This document shows, in pieces, positions 5,748 through 5,949 of a stretch of 5,949 bases of DNA. The translations under genes and the position numbers were made by a program. This stretch comes from JAWLGW01 sp964569055 (GTDB taxonomy: Bacteria > Planctomycetota > J058). The stretch spans positions 1 through 5,949 of the forward strand of contig CAZMSZ010000438.1 of the NCBI GenBank assembly GCA_964569055.1, read 5' to 3'. A model generated the notes under the pieces. The model had not been told where the DNA came from, searched no databases, and was given only the letters and a program-made list of their open reading frames with translations. Numbering within the stretch: the first letter of the stretch is position 1; each line of letters opens with the position of its first letter.

Positions 5748-5949
5748 TCAGCTCGCCGCGCCGGCCTCGGGGGTCGGGAGCACGACCCGCAGGTGGAGCT
5801 CCTCGAGCTGCTGCGGGCGGACCTCGCTCGGGGCGCCGACCAGGAGGTCCTGGCAGCGCTGGTTCTTGGGGAACGCCACCACCTCGCGAATGTTCGGCTC
5901 GTCGAGCATGAGCATGATCGTGCGGTCGACGCCAGGCGCCATGCCGCCG
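5748..5949 (-). CDS. aspS: Aspartyl-tRNA synthetase, C-terminal end (5' part beyond window)
   Basis: The last 66 codons of a bacterial-type aspartyl-tRNA synthetase end at TGA 5750-5748. This class II enzyme activates aspartate with ATP and charges tRNA-Asp in the cytoplasm. Visible are GGMAPGVDR, which is class II motif 3 with its invariant Arg that binds ATP, then EPNIREVVAFPKNQ, then QDLLVGAPSEV and the closing QLEELHLRV. These are the conserved C-terminal blocks of bacterial AspRS. A short Ala/Pro/Glu-rich tail follows the usual end. The Met within GGMAPGVDR is internal and not a start. The normal length is near 590 residues, so about nine tenths lies outside the window. It points toward copy 2 of the surface protein, but the 218-bp gap and a separate promoter block argue against one transcript. 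Confidence 0.95.
   Translation of the reverse strand, partial: GGMAPGVDRTIMLMLDEPNIREVVAFPKNQRCQDLLVGAPSEVRPQQLEELHLRVVLPTPEAGAAS

Noticed and set aside
5597..5911. 104-codon plus-strand frame near aspS
   Set aside because: It is antisense to the certain aspS end, Arg/Gly/Ala-rich, and without any family pattern.

Overview
The window is very GC-rich (roughly three quarters G+C by eye), and every credible gene lies on the minus strand. The protein types suggest a Myxococcota or other deltaproteobacterium-like genome. There is a large secreted protein with right-handed beta-helix, choice-of-anchor-Q-like and Ig-like (Big_1/invasin-type) parts, a MYXO-CTERM-like C-terminal sorting tag, and a Kelch fragment. 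This taxonomic guess is inference, because no rRNA or other decisive marker is present.

Layout in the direction of transcription, from high to low coordinates. (1) 5949-5748 is the 3' end of aspS (aspartyl-tRNA synthetase), with a GC-rich hairpin directly after its stop. (2) 5747-5530 is an intergenic promoter region. (3) 5529-2789 is copy 2 of the secreted beta-helix/Ig protein. Its start and signal peptide are clear, but one base is missing near codon 41-42, so the 867-codon open body is out of frame with the signal peptide. (4) At 2789-2791 a TAG ends copy 2. In the same frame the next 42 codons (2788-2663) encode a Cys, hydrophobic helix, Arg-cluster sorting tag, followed by a stop at 2660 and a strong hairpin at 2622-2647. 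(5) About 2583-2385 is a broken, frameshifted Kelch-repeat remnant. (6) 2373-2300 is a promoter/leader resembling that of copy 2. (7) 2299-1 is copy 1 of the same secreted protein, in frame from the start codon and running off the window edge.

The dominant feature is a direct repeat. As far as I can read, 1-2177 is identical base for base to 3232-5408 (offset 3231). Just beyond this block the two genes are still clearly homologous but diverged in signal peptide and leader, sharing only patches such as a 27-bp promoter block. Two older paralogues therefore appear to have had their bodies homogenised recently by gene conversion or unequal exchange, or to have been made identical by assembly. 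The one-base lesion of copy 2 sits within about 3 bp of the identity boundary, so the junction needs a check against raw reads.

Both visible proteins would be exported by Sec and are likely displayed on the cell surface. The aspS neighbour is housekeeping and probably unrelated. The long plus-strand open frames are antisense shadows of Gly-, Ala- and Thr-rich GC-biased coding sequence.
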